A DNA stretch of 64,000 bases, from NCBI GenBank assembly GCA_022822135.1, contig JAJECH010000025.1, positions 1 through 64,000 on the forward strand, given 5' to 3'. This stretch comes from Pseudomonadales bacterium. GTDB lineage: Bacteria > Pseudomonadota > Gammaproteobacteria > Pseudomonadales > Azotimanducaceae. The position numbers and the translations under genes were made by a program. Each line of letters opens with the position of its first letter. Positions within the stretch are counted from its first letter, which is position 1. Of the stretch, positions 44,211 to 53,804 are shown piece after piece. The notes under the pieces were generated by a model that had not been told where the DNA came from, made no database searches, and saw only the letters and a list, made by a program, of their open reading frames with translations.

Positions 44211-44854
44211 ATAACGTCGGCAAGTATTACCGCGACGGCGATTCGAAGCGCTGGGTCCTTCGCAGCTTCGCTCACGACTTTACGGCGCACCAATACATCT
44301 GTGTGGCTGGACCTAGCGGTTCCGGAAAAAGTACGCTCCTCAACTTACTTTGCGGTCTAATTGGTGCAGACGAAGGTTCGATTACATTTCTGCAAGGCGA
44401 TGAGGCGTTTTCATTGGACGCGGCGACACCGAAGGAACTACGGGAGTTTCGAAGGCAACGCGTCGGCTTCATCTACCAGTTTTTTAATCTCATTCCGACT
44501 TTGACAGCACTTGAGAACGTGCTTCTTCCTCTTGAATTGACACGTCAACGATCGCTTGACGCCTTAGCACGAGATCGATTACAGCAACTGGGATTAGCGG
44601 ATCGGATGAACGCATTCCCCGAGGAACTCTCAGGTGGCGAACAGCAAAGACTTGCCGTCGCACGCGCCTGTGCACACAATCCAGACGTCATACTAGCTGA
44701 TGAACCCACCGGAAACCTCGACCGTGCCACCGCAAGCGAAGTCATCGATCTCCTCTGGCGCGAAACAGCGCGGACAGACGCCACGTTGATCGTAGCATCC
44801 CACGACGAACATGTAAGCGCGCGATGTCAGGAAGTACTCTCACTCGAAATATAG
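44198..44854 (+). CDS. ABC transporter ATPase, LolD/AttE-like
   Basis: The ATPase (218 aa from GTG 44198; TTG 44195 also possible) has Walker [10 protein letters not shown]-loop [10 protein letters not shown], signature [14 protein letters not shown] and Walker [13 protein letters not shown]. This is the MacB/LolD subfamily, which partners FtsX-type permeases. It overlaps the end of the Nudix gene. With the FtsX-type gene and the lipocalin-like gene that follow, it forms an AttEFGH-like cluster. Such ATPases drive mechanotransmission for lipoprotein or small-molecule release rather than channel transport. Confidence 0.9.
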   Translation: MFVLDNVGKYYRDGDSKRWVLRSFAHDFTAHQYICVAGPSGSGKSTLLNLLCGLIGADEGSITFLQGDEAFSLDAATPKELREFRRQRVGFIYQFFNLIPTLTALENVLLPLELTRQRSLDALARDRLQQLGLADRMNAFPEELSGGEQQRLAVARACAHNPDVILADEPTGNLDRATASEVIDLLWRETARTDATLIVASHDEHVSARCQEVLSLEI

Positions 44855-44921
44855 TCTCATTTCCCGCATACCAAGTCGCGTTCCATCGTCTGACCGCTAG
44901 CTACCAAATCGACATGAAATC

Positions 44922-47252
44922 ATGTTGTCCCTGATCAAGAGCGAGCTGCGCGATATTCGGCGCAATTTGCTGAGTGCCATACTCGTAACCATCAGTTTGT
45001 GCATTGGTGTTATGAGTGTGCTGGTCACCCATCAACTGAGCGTATCGATCTTAGATACCTTCTCGAGAAGTGGCTTACAAGGTTCGTATGACGGCGTCAT
45101 ACAGCTGCACACGCGATCAGAGGAAGAGTATTTCCACTTACGTCATCGATGGCGAACCGGCGAGATGCCCGAGGTCACTCACGTCGTGCCAGTCATCGAA
45201 GGCGTCTTAAGCATCGACGGAAAAGTACTCAACGTACTCGGCTACGACCCCATCGCGACGATGCCGACCCGCAACGACGCTACACGAGGCATGCAGACCG
45301 ACTCACGTTTCATGGTTGAAGCTAGCGTGATCGCGTTTGGTACCGACTTGCAGCCGAACGATCAAGTCCTCGACACATTAGTAATTCGCAATGAAGAAGC
45401 TCGACGACCGCAGTTAATCGCAGATCTTCCGACAGCACAACGCCTACTAAGTCGCGATGGCGAAATCGACACGCTGTGGGTAAAGAAGCAACCTATCGTC
45501 AGTCCGTGGTGGAACCTACTTGTGCCAGGGTTACTCACGGCAGCTCAGCCGGAATCGACTGATGTACTACTAGACGGCTACGAGGTTTTGCCATTTGCAA
45601 CTTGGAATCCATCAGCGCAGCTAGGTGATGCGATTGTCTTCAACCTAGGGATGTTGAGTCTTCTCACTCTTCTAGTCGCGGGCTTCATCGTCTTCCAGGC
45701 GATCCAAAGCAATCTGCGAAACCGTGAGATTCAGGTGCAGCTACTTGACTCGCTCGGGATATCAGAAACTCAGCAGCGACTGTTGGTTTTTTTTCAGTGT
45801 TCACTTTTCGGTTTTTGCGGATGCGCTTTAGGTGTCTTCGTTGGTTTAGTCGCGCTTTCATACCTGAACGAAACCTCACTCATTGAGACTTGGCAGACAC
45901 TCAACCACGTCGCATTTTGGAAAGCTGTTGTACTCGGTATGACAACCGCGATGCTCGTCGGCGTATTTACGCAGCGCGGAGCCGCAAAGCAACGGAATCA
46001 TGTATGGTGGATTGGCTCCGTCCTAGCGCTCATCGGGATTGGATACGGTCTATGGGACGAAAGTGGTTTGCTCGGTGCGTCATTACTAAGCGTTTGCTTC
46101 TGCTTACTCAGCATTTTCTGCGTCGTACCCCTATCAATCAGAGGCGGTGTTTTTGCCATGACGCGAATACGTACGAATTCGATAACTCTCAATCTAAACC
46201 TTCGAAACGCGTTTACGACGGCTAGCGACATTCGTCTAGCGATCAACGCGCTTTCAATCGCCGTTGCGACCGCCATTGGTATTGGACTCATGCTCGTGAG
46301 TTTCAAGTACGAATTTACAGCTCTTCTTGACCAGCGGCTTGCCAATGACCTTCACCTGTCCGATGCTGCCGACATTAGCGAAGACGATCTTTCGGCGATG
46401 GCGCATATCGACTCAGTGCGTACATATCGACATGGCAACGCACAGCTCAACGGTGTTCCTGTCCGTCTTATCGCGACAGAGATAGATCGTTTCGAGCAGA
46501 TGCGTTATGGGTTTGACGGCGAGTCTTCATACGGGATATTTATCAACGAAATTGCAGCCAGAACATACGCGTATGAGATTGGTGATCTCGTATCAATTGA
46601 TATCGCTCTTAATCCAAACCAGTTGGTCCCTATCCTCCATATATTCAAGGATTACGGCGAAATTCACAGTCGCGTAATCGTTCCATCAGAGCTTGTTCGG
46701 TTAGAGAGTCTTGTCGCGGACCGTTTCAGTATCGATACCTCACAGCCCGATCTCGTACGCTCCGTCATTGACACCCAATATCCGAATGTGCGCGTGCTTG
46801 ACTCAGACGAAATTCGCAACGCATCGATTCAGATTTTCAACGCGAGCTTCGCAACGGCGCAAGTTATGGTGAATATCGCGATATTCGTCGCGGTCATCGG
46901 GATGGCTTGTGCGCTGATCGGCATGCAAGCAAAGCGTCTGAAGGAGATGCGTTTGCTCACGATGATGGGGACGTCGCGCGCTGCGTTAGCACTCAACGCT
47001 CTCATCCAGAATGCTCTAATTGGACTGTTCGCGATCGCCGTTGCACTGCCGTTGAGTTTTGCACTCGCGTGGAACCTTTGCTACCACGTCAACCCGCGCG
47101 CATACGGCTGGTCGTTCGATCTCGCATTCGCCTGGCAACCGATCCTCGTGCCCGTTTTACTAGGGGTAGGCGCAGCCATGCTCGCTGGTCTCGAACCGAT
47201 GCGCCAAGCCTTGAGCAAACTGGTCACTCAGCCGATTAGCAATGTCCGTTAA
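44922..47252 (+). CDS. FtsX-family ABC permease
   Basis: The 776-residue protein has an N-terminal membrane segment, a periplasmic MacB-like domain to about residue 240, a block of about six spans in the middle, a second periplasmic portion, and a three-span FtsX domain at the C-terminus (VMVNIAIFVAVIGMACALIG onward). It is the two-copy FtsX-type permease seen in AttF/G or LolCE-like fusions. It lies between the LolD-like ATPase and the lipocalin-like lipoprotein, and its end overlaps that gene by 11 bases. The cargo is unknown. Confidence 0.87.
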   Translation: MLSLIKSELRDIRRNLLSAILVTISLCIGVMSVLVTHQLSVSILDTFSRSGLQGSYDGVIQLHTRSEEEYFHLRHRWRTGEMPEVTHVVPVIEGVLSIDGKVLNVLGYDPIATMPTRNDATRGMQTDSRFMVEASVIAFGTDLQPNDQVLDTLVIRNEEARRPQLIADLPTAQRLLSRDGEIDTLWVKKQPIVSPWWNLLVPGLLTAAQPESTDVLLDGYEVLPFATWNPSAQLGDAIVFNLGMLSLLTLLVAGFIVFQAIQSNLRNREIQVQLLDSLGISETQQRLLVFFQCSLFGFCGCALGVFVGLVALSYLNETSLIETWQTLNHVAFWKAVVLGMTTAMLVGVFTQRGAAKQRNHVWWIGSVLALIGIGYGLWDESGLLGASLLSVCFCLLSIFCVVPLSIRGGVFAMTRIRTNSITLNLNLRNAFTTASDIRLAINALSIAVATAIGIGLMLVSFKYEFTALLDQRLANDLHLSDAADISEDDLSAMAHIDSVRTYRHGNAQLNGVPVRLIATEIDRFEQMRYGFDGESSYGIFINEIAARTYAYEIGDLVSIDIALNPNQLVPILHIFKDYGEIHSRVIVPSELVRLESLVADRFSIDTSQPDLVRSVIDTQYPNVRVLDSDEIRNASIQIFNASFATAQVMVNIAIFVAVIGMACALIGMQAKRLKEMRLLTMMGTSRAALALNALIQNALIGLFAIAVALPLSFALAWNLCYHVNPRAYGWSFDLAFAWQPILVPVLLGVGAAMLAGLEPMRQALSKLVTQPISNVR

Positions 47253-48315
47253 GCACCTCTGCCTGCTGTACTTAATCCTAATACTCAGCGCATGTGGAAC
47301 CGAGGAGAGTCGCCCTCTTTCGATGAACGCGCTCTATGAAAATCCTGATGTTACTGGATTTTCAAGAGCCGAAAAAGTAGTGCCCTTCGAGTTTCCGCGC
47401 GAACATGGTGAACATCGGGACTTTCAAACCGAGTGGTGGTACTTAGTAGGGGTCGTTGCTGACGAAAATCAGAGAGAGTTCGGATTTCAATTCACGCTAT
47501 TTCGTCAAGCGCTGACATCAACCATGCCATCTGAAGAGGCATGGCGAAGCGGTCAGGTCTACATGGCGCACTTTGCCATATCGGATATAGCCGCGCGCGA
47601 CCACGTCGCATTTGAACGATTCTCGCGGGGTCATGAGCGTTTAGCGGGTGTCTCGAGCGAACCGTTTAAGGCATTCCTCGAAGATTGGGTGTTGCAGTCT
47701 GTCAATACGACCTTCTCACCGCTCGAATTGCGAACACAGGATAGTGGTTACGCGCTTGAGATTTCATTAGAAGCCACAAAACCGCCAGTCTTACACGGTG
47801 AAGATGGTCTCTCGTGGAAATCAGACAAGAATGCCAGTTACTACTACTCAATCCCTCGTTTGAAAGCAGTTGGAACGCTCACAACGCCTGAACAATCCTT
47901 TGAAGTCAGCGGGGAAGCGTGGTTAGATCGCGAATGGAGCACTGGCGTTCTAGATCCAAACTACCAGGGTTGGAACTGGCTCACGCTTCACCTAGACGAT
48001 GGTCGTGATCTCGTCTTATTCAATCTAGTACCCAAAACCGAGTCCGTCGACGTCATGCCAGTGGGTATGCTCATTGACGAAAACGGGAGTCGCACGCGAC
48101 TTCAGCCAAGCGAATGGGCAATGAAATCAATGCGCTTATGGCGGACATGGCCTGTAAGTTGGGAGCTTGAGCTTCAAGATAAGACACTCGCCATCGAACC
48201 AGCGTTCGACGACCAGTTGATGTCAACTTCAGTGCGGTACTGGGAAGGTGTGGTATTTGCTTTTGATGGTAAAGAACGCGTCGGTACAGGCTACCTTGAA
48301 CTCACTGGCTATTGA
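47242..48315 (+). CDS. AttH/CrtC-like lipocalin lipoprotein
   Basis: The 357-residue lipoprotein has a lipobox ending in Cys18 (LILSAC) and the AttH/CrtC-type lipocalin-like tandem domain. EFPREHGEHRDFQTEWWYLV is the diagnostic start of the fold, followed by FGFQFTLFR, the YYYSIPRL and WLDREWSTGVLD segments and a final GTGYLELTGY. Carotenoid 1,2-hydratase has the same fold, but AttH-like members in this genomic setting are not carotenoid enzymes. It is the third gene of an AttEFGH-like unit, encoded with an ATPase and FtsX permease, and probably binds a lipid-like molecule at the outer membrane. Confidence 0.88.
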   Translation: MSVKHLCLLYLILILSACGTEESRPLSMNALYENPDVTGFSRAEKVVPFEFPREHGEHRDFQTEWWYLVGVVADENQREFGFQFTLFRQALTSTMPSEEAWRSGQVYMAHFAISDIAARDHVAFERFSRGHERLAGVSSEPFKAFLEDWVLQSVNTTFSPLELRTQDSGYALEISLEATKPPVLHGEDGLSWKSDKNASYYYSIPRLKAVGTLTTPEQSFEVSGEAWLDREWSTGVLDPNYQGWNWLTLHLDDGRDLVLFNLVPKTESVDVMPVGMLIDENGSRTRLQPSEWAMKSMRLWRTWPVSWELELQDKTLAIEPAFDDQLMSTSVRYWEGVVFAFDGKERVGTGYLELTGY

Positions 48316-48488
48316 TCCGACTGTTAAGCTTGACCTACAGTCAGCGCTGAGAGCCGATCATTTCTGAAAAACACCAATCACCAAGCGACTTAGCCCTCAC
48401 GTGGCGAAAGATCAGGTCTGAACACGGGGAGAATCTCAACATTCTTCAGGTTCGTCACGACTGGCTTGAACATCCTACGTCAAAAGCT

Positions 48489-48968
48489 GTGATGAAACGC
48501 CTCGTACTTGAGAGTGTGGATTGGATCAATATCGTTGCGCTGACGGCTGCACACGAGTCTGTCATGGTGCGTCAGTATCGATTTGGGATCGGCGCATGCA
48601 CGCTTGAAACGCCAGGAGGTATGGTGGACGACGGCGAATCTCCCTTAGAAGCCGCGAAACATGAGCTTCTCGAGGAAACGGGCTATAAGAGCGACGATTG
48701 GGCGTACCTGGGAGCAGTTGAGCCGAATCCCGCATTCCATCCTCATCTATGCCATCACTTTCTTGCTCGCGATGTGACGCGCGTCGCTGATCTAGATCTC
48801 GGACCCGGCGAAGCTATAGAAATCGAAATTTGTGATCTCGATCGCCTTCGCGCGGCAATGCACGACGGTAGTCTGCGACATTCGTTAGCGCTCTCGGCAC
48901 TTTCACGCGTGTATCCCTTGTGGCAACTTCCTCACACACAATCATTTGATACAGTTACTCGCCTCTAA
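48489..48968 (+). CDS. Nudix hydrolase, ADP-ribose pyrophosphatase-like, start uncertain
   Basis: The protein shows a Nudix box ETPGGMVDDGE...AAKHELLEETGY with the standard G-x5-E-x7-R/K-E-L-x-E-E-x-G pattern, and the preceding VRQYRFG and DWINIVALT typical of the NudF/ADP-ribose pyrophosphatase group. GTG 48489 is the first canonical start. Homology-like sequence extends upstream in frame (TWRKIRSEHGENLNILQVRH) to a TGA at 48348 with no ATG, GTG or TTG, so the true start may be ATT 48360 or ATC 48357, behind a GAGAG. It lies between the AttH-like gene and the Cys/Met enzyme gene. Confidence 0.8.
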   Translation: MMKRLVLESVDWINIVALTAAHESVMVRQYRFGIGACTLETPGGMVDDGESPLEAAKHELLEETGYKSDDWAYLGAVEPNPAFHPHLCHHFLARDVTRVADLDLGPGEAIEIEICDLDRLRAAMHDGSLRHSLALSALSRVYPLWQLPHTQSFDTVTRL

Positions 48969-48983
48969 GAGGCTTAGATCGCC

Positions 48984-50216
48984 ATGCTTGGTTTCACCAC
49001 TCGAATCCTGCACTCGGATCGCGAAGACGCGATAGAACACGGTTCGCTTCACAAACCCGTCCATGGCTCGGTTGCGTATGGCTATGAAGATGCCCGTGAC
49101 CTTGCCGGTGTGTTTCAAGGTACGCACAAAGGCTATTCGTATGGTCGGCAGGTCAACCCTACCGTATCAGCGCTAGAAAAGCAGATCAACGCGATGGAGC
49201 GCGGACTTGATACGGTGTGTTTCTCTACCGGAATGGGCGCTATCGGTACGATGCTGTTTGCGTTACTACGTCACGGCGACCACTTTGTGTCAAGTTCGTT
49301 CTTGTTCGGCAACACGAATAGTCTGTTCAACAGCTTCGCAGCGCAAGGACTTCAGGTTACGTTCGTTGACGCCACCGATGCAAAACATGTGGCCGACGCG
49401 ATTCGACCAGAGACGAAACTCGTCTTCGTCGAGACCATCGCAAACCCAAGAACACAAATTGCAGACCTTGAAGGCATCGCCGATGTATGCGAACAGCACG
49501 GAGTGATTTACGTAGTCGACAACACCATGACGACACCTTATCTCTATCAGCCGATCGATTCGAAAGCTGATATCGTGATCAATAGTTTGACGAAATACAT
49601 CGGAGGCCACGGAAACGTTCTTGGCGGTTCGATCACCGATACGGGTCGATATGACTGGCAATCGTTTGAGAATATCTACGACACGTATCAGAAAGGCGAC
49701 TCGGCAAAATGGGGCATCACCCAAATTCGGAAGAAAGGTCTACGGGATTTCGGTGCAACTCTGGACGCTGAAGCGGCGAATCGAATCGCATTGGGCGCCG
49801 AAACGCTCGCGTTGCGGGTCACTAAACAATGCGAAAACGCGCAACGCCTTTGCGACTACCTCAGTGCACACCCAGCATGCAAAGCTGTCTACTATCCAGG
49901 ACTACGGGATCATCCTGAATTCGATCGTGCGAAGCGATTGTTCAAATTTCCGGGCGCGATTTTTTCGTTTGAGTTGACGGACGGTATCGATATTTTTGAG
50001 TTCATGAATTCGTTACGCGTCGTGATTAAGTCCAGTAATCTGGGTGACACAAGAACGTTGGCCATCCCTGTAGCTCACACGATTTACTACGAAATGGGAC
50101 CTGAGCGGCGCGCGAGCATGGGTATCGACGATTCGTTGATTCGGATATCGACCGGTATAGAGGATTTTGATGATTTACGTACGGACTTCGACAACGCATT
50201 TAAGGCAACGACATGA
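48984..50216 (+). CDS. PLP-dependent Cys/Met metabolism enzyme (cystathionine gamma-synthase family)
   Basis: The 410-residue protein belongs to the trans-sulfuration PLP enzymes. It begins GFTTRILHSDRED, shows YSYGRQVNPTVSALEKQINAME, the STGMGAIGTML phosphate-binding loop and the PLP lysine in NSLTKYIGGHGNVLGGS. The HxY-type SYGR pattern is consistent with an O-acetylhomoserine sulfhydrylase or gamma-synthase, but the exact reaction cannot be separated by eye. Its stop overlaps the SDR gene (ATGA). Confidence 0.88.
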   Translation: MLGFTTRILHSDREDAIEHGSLHKPVHGSVAYGYEDARDLAGVFQGTHKGYSYGRQVNPTVSALEKQINAMERGLDTVCFSTGMGAIGTMLFALLRHGDHFVSSSFLFGNTNSLFNSFAAQGLQVTFVDATDAKHVADAIRPETKLVFVETIANPRTQIADLEGIADVCEQHGVIYVVDNTMTTPYLYQPIDSKADIVINSLTKYIGGHGNVLGGSITDTGRYDWQSFENIYDTYQKGDSAKWGITQIRKKGLRDFGATLDAEAANRIALGAETLALRVTKQCENAQRLCDYLSAHPACKAVYYPGLRDHPEFDRAKRLFKFPGAIFSFELTDGIDIFEFMNSLRVVIKSSNLGDTRTLAIPVAHTIYYEMGPERRASMGIDDSLIRISTGIEDFDDLRTDFDNAFKATT

Positions 50217-50980
50217 GTGACGAATTTAGTGGCAAGACCGTCATCGTGACGGGTGGCGCGGGTGGTATCGGCACCGCCGCGGTTCACTACCTTGCAAACA
50301 GAGGCGCGAATGTCGTCGCGGTCGACCTCGAAGAAGATGCGCTTCGTGCAAGTACGAAAGGACTAAGCGAAGACTCGGTTTCCATTTGTGCTGCAGATGT
50401 TGCGCTTGCGGACGACAACCATCGCATGGCGGAACACACGCTCGACAGATTTGGCAGCATCGATGGTTTTCTGGCGAATGCAGCCATCGAAGGGCAAGTA
50501 ACCGACACACTTAACTACGATGAAGACATATTCGACCGCGTCATGGCGGTCAATGTCAAAGGAGTGTGGTTAGGACTACGTGCGGTAATACCGCAAATGA
50601 TCGAACAACGGTCCGGCAGTATCGTGATTACTTCCAGTGTTGCTGGACTCTCGGGTGCACCCGGAATAACGCCTTACAGCACGAGCAAGCATGCAGTCAT
50701 CGGTTTGATGCGATCCGTGGCTAAGGAATACGCTCAATTCAACATCCGCGTGAACACCGTCAATCCGTCCCCAGTGGAGACTCGTATGATGCGCAGCCTA
50801 GAGCAGGGGATGGCACCCGACGATATGAACGCGGCGAAGACACGCATTGCAGCCAGAATACCGCTCGGTCGGTACGCCGACCCACGTGAAATCGCTCAAG
50901 TTATGGCGTTCCTGTTAAGCGATGACGCGTCGTGGGTCACCGGTTCTGTTTACACGGTTGACGGTGGTAACACCGCATAG
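50213..50980 (+). CDS. Short-chain dehydrogenase/reductase
   Basis: The 255-residue classical SDR has the nucleotide-binding motif TGGAGGIG, Asp after the second strand (VDLEED) favouring NAD(H), the NAA motif LANAAIEG, the catalytic Ser in ITSSVAG with the YSTSK pair, and the closing VTGSVYTVDGG. It is translationally coupled to the Cys/Met enzyme by ATGA and followed closely by purC. The substrate is unknown. Confidence 0.93.
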   Translation: MSDEFSGKTVIVTGGAGGIGTAAVHYLANRGANVVAVDLEEDALRASTKGLSEDSVSICAADVALADDNHRMAEHTLDRFGSIDGFLANAAIEGQVTDTLNYDEDIFDRVMAVNVKGVWLGLRAVIPQMIEQRSGSIVITSSVAGLSGAPGITPYSTSKHAVIGLMRSVAKEYAQFNIRVNTVNPSPVETRMMRSLEQGMAPDDMNAAKTRIAARIPLGRYADPREIAQVMAFLLSDDASWVTGSVYTVDGGNTA

Positions 50981-50988
50981 AAGAGAAA

Positions 50989-51915
50989 ATGGTTCAGTTA
51001 GTAACAGAAACAAATCTAAACCTACCTAACAAGCGTGTTGGAAAGGTTCGGGACCTATACGAGACGACGTTACCCGACGGCGACCCTGGCCTGTTGATCA
51101 TTGCGACGGATCGGGTAAGCGCATTTGATGTTGTCCTAGATACGGGATTGCCCGGGAAAGGGATCGTTCTCACACAAATATCCAAGTTCTGGTTCGATTT
51201 CTTCGCGGATGATGTCGATCATCATTTAGTTACCACGAACGTTGAAGAGGTTCCTGGACTCTCAGATGAGGAACGCCAGCAGCTGCGCGGACGTGTGAAA
51301 CTTTGTCGCAAAGCGAGCGTGATACCTGTCGAGTGCATCGCTCGAGGGTACATCACTGGTAGCGGTTGGAAGGACTATCAACGTAGCGGCAAAGTCTGTG
51401 GTATCCCATTACCTTCCGGTCTCCGCAACAGCGACCGTCTGGATGAGCCATTGTTCACGCCTTCAACGAAAGCCGAACAAGGGGATCACGACGAGAACAT
51501 CAGTTTCGAAGAAGGCGTCAAAATCATTGGCGAGGAGAAAATGACGTGGCTCCGTGACACGACGCTTTCGTTATACAACCGCGCTCGGGAGCACGCAATC
51601 GAACGAGGCATCATTCTTGCCGATACGAAATTGGAGTTCGGCGTTCAAAACGGTTCAAACGAACCGATCCTAATTGACGAAATCTTTACGCCCGATAGTT
51701 CCAGGTTTTGGCCAGCGGATGACTGGGAACCTGGACGCGAACAAGAAAGTTACGACAAGCAAATCGTTCGCAACTACCTCGAAACGCTTGTATCGGCTGG
51801 AAGCTGGGACAAAACCCCACCAGGTCCGGAATTGCCAGCGGACGTCATCGAACGGACGATGCGTCGTTACTTAGAGGCGTACGAACATCTGACAGGGCAA
51901 ACACTCGAACTCTAA
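50989..51915 (+). CDS. purC: Phosphoribosylaminoimidazole-succinocarboxamide synthase
   Basis: The 308-residue SAICAR synthase (purine synthesis step joining CAIR and aspartate with ATP) has GKVRDLYET near the start, RVSAFDVVLDTGLPGKG, VIPVECIARGYITGSGWKDY and DEIFTPDSSRFW. This longer version (about 300 aa, like yeast Ade1) differs from the 237-residue E. coli PurC. It starts nine bases after the SDR stop. Confidence 0.96.
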   Translation: MVQLVTETNLNLPNKRVGKVRDLYETTLPDGDPGLLIIATDRVSAFDVVLDTGLPGKGIVLTQISKFWFDFFADDVDHHLVTTNVEEVPGLSDEERQQLRGRVKLCRKASVIPVECIARGYITGSGWKDYQRSGKVCGIPLPSGLRNSDRLDEPLFTPSTKAEQGDHDENISFEEGVKIIGEEKMTWLRDTTLSLYNRAREHAIERGIILADTKLEFGVQNGSNEPILIDEIFTPDSSRFWPADDWEPGREQESYDKQIVRNYLETLVSAGSWDKTPPGPELPADVIERTMRRYLEAYEHLTGQTLEL

Positions 51916-51920
51916 TTCGC

Positions 51921-52271
51921 TTGGACTGGGACACCTATAAGCAACTAAGCCACAGCCCCGCGTACTTCACCCGGTGGGCGCTTGATAAAACCATCGACCA
52001 TGTAACCGGAACGCTCCGTGAGTACCTTGCTCAATGTACATCGCTTGAACCGCTGGAGAAGCCTAGCGACCACAAGGGCGGTCCTAAAACCGACGTTCTA
52101 AAGCTTGAGCTAACTAGCGAATGTGTCCAATCGATTGTAGCTGCACTTGACGATGCCCGTGCCAGACTGAAGCTTGAGGAAGCCTCTTCACAAACCAATC
52201 TCAGCACTCTGATCAAAAGTTGGGTGGAATACCAGGAGTGGTTGAGCGACGATACACACCATACCGAATGA
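51921..52271 (+). CDS. Conserved-looking small protein of unknown function
   Basis: The 116-residue hydrophilic protein starts with TTG five bases after purC. It is helix-rich, with WDTYKQLSHSPAYFTRWALD and a central EKPSDHKGGPKTDVLKLEL, and lacks membrane segments or enzyme motifs. No ribosome-binding site precedes it, so translation probably depends on purC. I do not recognise the family. Confidence 0.55.
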   Translation: MDWDTYKQLSHSPAYFTRWALDKTIDHVTGTLREYLAQCTSLEPLEKPSDHKGGPKTDVLKLELTSECVQSIVAALDDARARLKLEEASSQTNLSTLIKSWVEYQEWLSDDTHHTE

Positions 52272-52378
52272 CGAAGTCTTGTTCCGTCGTACTGTCTAGT
52301 ACAGCGCATGACGAACTTAGATTTGATCTGATCTAATGATGCCCTACACACGGTACCGCTGTAACGGAAGTTCTCAAG

Positions 52379-53797
52379 TTACATCATTTCTTTCCCTATG
52401 TATTTTTTTCTAAAGGTGGACTTCGTATCCTCCTGCTCAATTTTTTCAATTTCATCGACTCCTACGATTCGCCCAATGTCAAAAGGGTCGTACGAGAGTC
52501 CATAAGCAACAGCCATTCGATCAAATCCAGCGGGTCGGTCATTAGCGAACTGGAAATCATTCGGGATTGGTAGTCTTGATTCGCGTAACCTACAAGGAGT
52601 AACTTCCCGTTCGAATCTGCTAAGCAAGGTAGCGTAAAAATCTGCCAATGAACCGCCACCCGTATAGAAACTGCGGACCGGTTTGCCAAATTCATTGGAA
52701 TCTCGCGACCATTGTGGAGCTTTTGGATAGCGATCCCTTTTTGTATCACGTAATAACTGACGGATCGCATCCGCAACTTCTATCTTAATCGGTAAATCCA
52801 CCTCATCTAAACGCTCTTTATCCACATTAAAGTTGCTTTGGATGAACTCGTTTGTCGGAAAATGTTCGAACGGAGAGTACTCCCATTCAGCTAGTTGTGG
52901 TAACCTACTAAGTCGAGTTTCAGCCAGATGGTTAACGCCCAATTCGTGTACCTCTCGGGCTAACACTGGGAAGGTATCTTCTCCATCAAATTCCTCGACA
53001 TTAAAGATGGTCGTATCCATAGTTCCACCACCTACGTCAACCGTAACGTGTAACCCATTTCGCCGGAGCGACGAACGCAAATAACCAGCAAGCTGCGCAG
53101 CGAACTCGGGGAACGTGTTAATCCTGTCTGCAGGTAACTCCGGCGCCTCGTTATCGCTCTGTAATCCAGATATCTCGCCACCTTCCTCATGGATGTGCTG
53201 CTTCATTCTCTCCAACGTAATGTCCTCGTCCTGTGCGCTTGCCCTCCACGCTGCTTCGACGATAGATTTGTAAACTGACTTCAGTTCCTCATCGTCAAAA
53301 CTAGCCGTAGGAAGGCCGATATTGATAAACCACTCACGCTTTCTGTTCTCATATGTCAAGCCGTGTGTGTCCGCTAGCCAGTTACGTGCGTGCTTAATAA
53401 CCAATCCCAAGTAAGCCGATGCGCGTACACAATCTTCAAGAGACCAGCTCCTATCAATGAGCGGCATTTTTAGATTGTCATACAAGTCGTCGTGTTGTGA
53501 TTCGGTACTTAGTTCACAAACATTCGTACGTGCCCGGACGTAGAGTCTCGAAGGTAGTAAATATGGATTCTCTGCTGACGTTAGTCCGTTGAACGGAATC
53601 GCATAACGTACACGGTCCTCACCGATGACAACTTTCGTAAAACACGTACCGAAATCTAATCCGATAACTAGCCGAATTGAATCTTCTTCGGAATTCCTCG
53701 ATTTAGGATCTGGTCGCTCATTGATTTCGAAATTTCGCCCTCGTCGCAATATAGCTATCAACTCAGCAAACACCTTTAATAACTTTCTCCAGTACAT
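52379..53797 (-). CDS. Hsp70/actin-fold ATPase without substrate-binding domain
   Basis: The protein (472 aa from ATG 53797) contains the nucleotide-binding folds of the actin/Hsp70/sugar-kinase superfamily: phosphate-1 GLDFGTCFTKVV from about residue 46 (Asp48), phosphate-2 VDVGGGTMDTTIF with Asp254, and the adenosine motif FYTGGGSLADFY around Gly380. There is no DnaK substrate-binding domain; the protein ends with a 30-residue hydrophilic tail. A GTG at 53830 would add 11 residues and overlap the SNF2 gene; ATG 53797 is eight bases after the SNF2 stop. It is the second gene of the SNF2-Hsp70 operon. DnaK-like genes joined to helicase genes recur in bacterial defence islands, but no function is proven. 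Confidence 0.85.
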   Translation of the reverse strand: MYWRKLLKVFAELIAILRRGRNFEINERPDPKSRNSEEDSIRLVIGLDFGTCFTKVVIGEDRVRYAIPFNGLTSAENPYLLPSRLYVRARTNVCELSTESQHDDLYDNLKMPLIDRSWSLEDCVRASAYLGLVIKHARNWLADTHGLTYENRKREWFINIGLPTASFDDEELKSVYKSIVEAAWRASAQDEDITLERMKQHIHEEGGEISGLQSDNEAPELPADRINTFPEFAAQLAGYLRSSLRRNGLHVTVDVGGGTMDTTIFNVEEFDGEDTFPVLAREVHELGVNHLAETRLSRLPQLAEWEYSPFEHFPTNEFIQSNFNVDKERLDEVDLPIKIEVADAIRQLLRDTKRDRYPKAPQWSRDSNEFGKPVRSFYTGGGSLADFYATLLSRFEREVTPCRLRESRLPIPNDFQFANDRPAGFDRMAVAYGLSYDPFDIGRIVGVDEIEKIEQEDTKSTFRKKYIGKEMM

Positions 53798-53804
53798 ATT
53801 TCGC

